The translations under genes and the position numbers were made by a program. A model generated the notes under the pieces. The model was not told the origin of the DNA and searched no databases. It saw only the letters and a program-made list of their open reading frames with translations. Positions 62,122 through 64,000 of a stretch of 64,000 nucleotides of DNA are shown here, piece after piece; the stretch's first letter is position 1; every line of letters begins with the position of its first letter. Origin of the DNA: AP-15 sp963787425 (lineage in GTDB: Bacteria > Pseudomonadota > Alphaproteobacteria > ATCC43930 > CGMCC-115725); the NCBI GenBank assembly GCA_963787425.1, contig CAWBCV010000011.1, positions 86,882-150,881 on the forward strand, written 5' to 3'.

Positions 62122-62261
62122 GGCCGCGTACCGCCCGCCGAGACCCCGCCGTAAAACACGCCACGCTTGTCATTATCGGAGACAGCGCCGGGATCTGCGC
62201 ATCCCGCGGCCAATAGCGACAGCATGAGCGCCATCACAGAAAACCAGTATCTTTTCTTCAT
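62118..62261 (-). CDS. Small lipoprotein
   Basis: A 47-residue frame with a lipoprotein signal: MKKRYWFSVMALMLSLLAAG followed by the acylated cysteine (lipobox LAAGC), then ADPGAVSDNDKRG and a glycine-rich end. GAGGGG lies directly upstream. It overlaps the NUDIX start by 4 bases and may serve mainly to couple its translation. Confidence 0.6.
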   Translation of the reverse strand: MKKRYWFSVMALMLSLLAAGCADPGAVSDNDKRGVFYGGVSAGGTRP

Positions 62262-62276
62262 CCCCTCACTCACACC

Positions 62277-62312
62277 GTTATTCCGGGATGCCCGAAGGGC
62301 AGGCCCGAAAAC
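62277..62312. repeat. Partial copy of the dispersed palindrome found at 358-483
   Basis: TTATTCCGGGATGCCCGAAG and GGCAGGCCCG correspond to one arm of that repeat. Confidence 0.5.
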
Positions 62313-62393
62313 CTCTGATAAGGTTTTTGTGCCAGCGCCTCATAAAGCACCGCTTGCTTTATCCGAGACCATGGTACCGAAGGGAGAATAATA

Positions 62394-64000
62394 GTGGCTG
62401 CAGAAATGCGTTCCTACCGGCCGGTGATCATCGGAGCTCGCGGGGCCGTCGCGGCCAATCATCCGCTCGCCTCCCAGGCCGGCCTCTTGGCGCTGCGGGC
62501 GGGCGGCAACGCGGTCGACGCTGCCGTCGCGGCGGCGATGACGCTCGCGGTTGTCGAGCCGATGATGTCGGGGCTCGGTGGCGACGGGTTTTATCATGTA
62601 TACGACCAAGCGACCGGCTGCGCCGTCGTGTTCAACGGCACCGGCCCCGCCCCTGCCGCCGCGACACCGGAGCGTTATGCCGGCGGCATCCCGCGTATCG
62701 GCCCCCTGTCGGTCTCGGTTCCGGGCACAGTGGCCGGGCTCGGCGCAATGCACCGAAAATATGGGCGGTTGCCGTGGCGCGACTTGTTCGCCGAGGCGAT
62801 CGCCTTTGCCCGCAACGGCTTTGGCGCCACCCGCGCCTACAGCCATTTCGCCAATGAATACCGGGCGACTCTGATGGCGGACCCCCGCGCCGCCGCGACT
62901 TTTCTCGCCGGCGGTAAGCCGCCGCCCCTCGGTGCTGCGATCGTGCAGCCCGAGCTCGCCCGCACGCTCGAAGAGATCGCCTCGGACGGCGCGGAAACGT
63001 TCTACCGCGGCCGCTTGGCGCGGCGGCTGGCGGCCGGTCTCGAAGGGACGAGATCCCTGGTTTCGGCCACTGATCTCGAAGCCTTCGAGGCAGAGCAGCA
63101 AGAGCCGATCGGCATCGACTATCGCGGTTTCACGGTACTCGAGGCGCCGCCCAATTCGACCGGCTTCGTCTTCCTCGAGGAATTGAAAATCCTCGAACAT
63201 TTCGATCTTGCGGGCATGGGCCTCTTATCGGCCGATGCCGTCCACGTCATGGTGGAGGCGAAAAAGCTCGCCTTTACCGACCGCGAGCGCTGGGGCGCCG
63301 ACCCGCGCTCGATCGAGGCACCGCTCGCGCAGCTGTTGTCCGCCGACTATGCCGCGCGGCTCGCGGCCCGCATCGACATGCGGCGCGCGGCACCGCCCCG
63401 CAGCCCGGCCGGCAGCGCCGGAGACACCACTTATTTCTGCACCGCCGATGGCGAGGGCAATGCCGTCTCGGGCGTGCAGAGCATCAACAGCGGCTTCGGC
63501 TCGGGGGTCATGGCGGGCGACACCGGCATCCTGCTCAACAACCGGATGAGCTATTGGCATCTTGACCCCGGCCATCCCAACCGGCTGCGGCCGGGCCGGC
63601 GGGTCAGGCACACAATGAACCCGCCATTGGTCCTCAAGGACGGCGCGCTGTGGTGCGTCTTTGGCACACCCGGCGCCGACAACCAGGTGCAGATCAATCT
63701 GCAGGTCCTGACCGCAATGATCGATTTCGGGCTCGACCCGCAGCAGGCCGCCGAAATGCCGCGCTGGACCTCGAACGTGCCCGGCCAATACGCCAACTGG
63801 CCGCATGACGGCGAGGACGCGCTGATCATCGAGCGCCGCGTTCCAGAAGCGGTGCGCAGCGAGCTCGCGCGCCGCGGTCATCCGGTCAAGACGGTCGGCG
63901 ACCTCGATGGCCCGTGCAGCGTCGAGATCATCCGCCGCGACGAGGAGACCGGCATACTGCTCGCCGGCTCCGACCCGCGCCGCGACGGCTGGGCTCTAGC
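62394..64000 (+). CDS. ggt: Gamma-glutamyltranspeptidase, 3' end outside the window
   Basis: The frame runs to the window edge (535 codons). ANHPLASQAGLLALRAGGNA, AAMTLAVVEPMMSGLGGDGF and the autocleavage site GDTTYFC with catalytic threonine T345 are present. MNPPLV and the GTPGADNQVQ segment follow. GTG 62394 is preferred (AGGGAG 8 bases upstream) over ATG 62406. No signal peptide is seen, so it is likely a cytosolic acylase-like member. Confidence 0.9.
   Translation, partial: MAAEMRSYRPVIIGARGAVAANHPLASQAGLLALRAGGNAVDAAVAAAMTLAVVEPMMSGLGGDGFYHVYDQATGCAVVFNGTGPAPAAATPERYAGGIPRIGPLSVSVPGTVAGLGAMHRKYGRLPWRDLFAEAIAFARNGFGATRAYSHFANEYRATLMADPRAAATFLAGGKPPPLGAAIVQPELARTLEEIASDGAETFYRGRLARRLAAGLEGTRSLVSATDLEAFEAEQQEPIGIDYRGFTVLEAPPNSTGFVFLEELKILEHFDLAGMGLLSADAVHVMVEAKKLAFTDRERWGADPRSIEAPLAQLLSADYAARLAARIDMRRAAPPRSPAGSAGDTTYFCTADGEGNAVSGVQSINSGFGSGVMAGDTGILLNNRMSYWHLDPGHPNRLRPGRRVRHTMNPPLVLKDGALWCVFGTPGADNQVQINLQVLTAMIDFGLDPQQAAEMPRWTSNVPGQYANWPHDGEDALIIERRVPEAVRSELARRGHPVKTVGDLDGPCSVEIIRRDEETGILLAGSDPRRDGWAL

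Noticed and set aside
1..64000. tRNA, rRNA, CRISPR arrays and riboswitches
   Set aside because: None was recognised by eye; no cloverleaf with a T-loop motif and no spaced short repeats were seen.

Overview
The window is high-GC chromosomal DNA from an alphaproteobacterium. The best evidence is the gene order rpsT - dnaA - dnaN - recF - gyrB (31.9-39.3 kb). The trpD - trpC/moaC - moeA run and the short GC-rich dispersed palindromes at gene junctions also fit. I cannot name a genus. No tRNA, rRNA or CRISPR array was seen.

Layout. 0-4.6 kb: end of a serine hydrolase, an FAD oxidoreductase, a VOC dioxygenase-like protein, an aldo/keto reductase and a six-Asp-box beta-propeller. 4.6-12.4 kb: an unusual array in which at least six broken copies of the 3' half of gabD, all on the minus strand, alternate with small cargo: mazEF, a dinB-family gene, a Phd/PIN toxin-antitoxin pair, a discoidin-like gene, a further antitoxin with a truncated ParE-like toxin, and an AT-rich decayed membrane-protein gene. 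The array ends at an intact gabD. 12.5-16.1 kb: trpD, a fused trpC-moaC gene and moeA, overlapping head to tail. 16.1-26.3 kb: catabolic genes (6-oxocamphor-hydrolase-like hydrolase, Tat-exported SMP-30 lactonase, HpcH aldolase, two isocitrate-lyase/PEP-mutase enzymes, a PuuB-like oxidase, a class III CoA-transferase) plus alkB. 26.3-30.2 kb: a four-gene minus-strand glycosyltransferase/radical-SAM operon. 30.2-31.8 kb: three consecutive decayed genes. 31.9-39.3 kb: the replication-initiation cluster.

39.3-52.5 kb is accessory. It opens with an AT-rich membrane-protein gene inserted directly behind gyrB and followed by a second, diverged copy of the last 27 codons of gyrB. It continues with a complete IS256-family element inside a DUF5681 gene, DUF1801, VOC/TetR and GrpB genes, a small serine recombinase, several frameshifted genes, an IS1202-like element, higBA and a broken aminoglycoside-phosphotransferase-like gene. 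52.5-64 kb is chromosomal again and rich in tandem duplications: two zinc-ribbon class III cyclases, two cupredoxin-FTR1 iron-transport pairs followed by an outer-membrane gene with one nonsense codon, and two VOC proteins. It ends with a lipoprotein/NUDIX pair and the start of a gamma-glutamyltranspeptidase.

The most interesting signal is shared by gabD and gyrB. In both, foreign AT-rich DNA of almost the same length (about 1.58 and 1.60 kb) lies immediately downstream of an intact host gene and ends in a second copy of that gene's 3' end. This suggests small recombinase-less elements that insert at the 3' ends of protein-coding genes and leave an intact stop-terminated reading frame. At gabD the process appears to have been repeated, producing a toxin-antitoxin-rich array of gabD tails.
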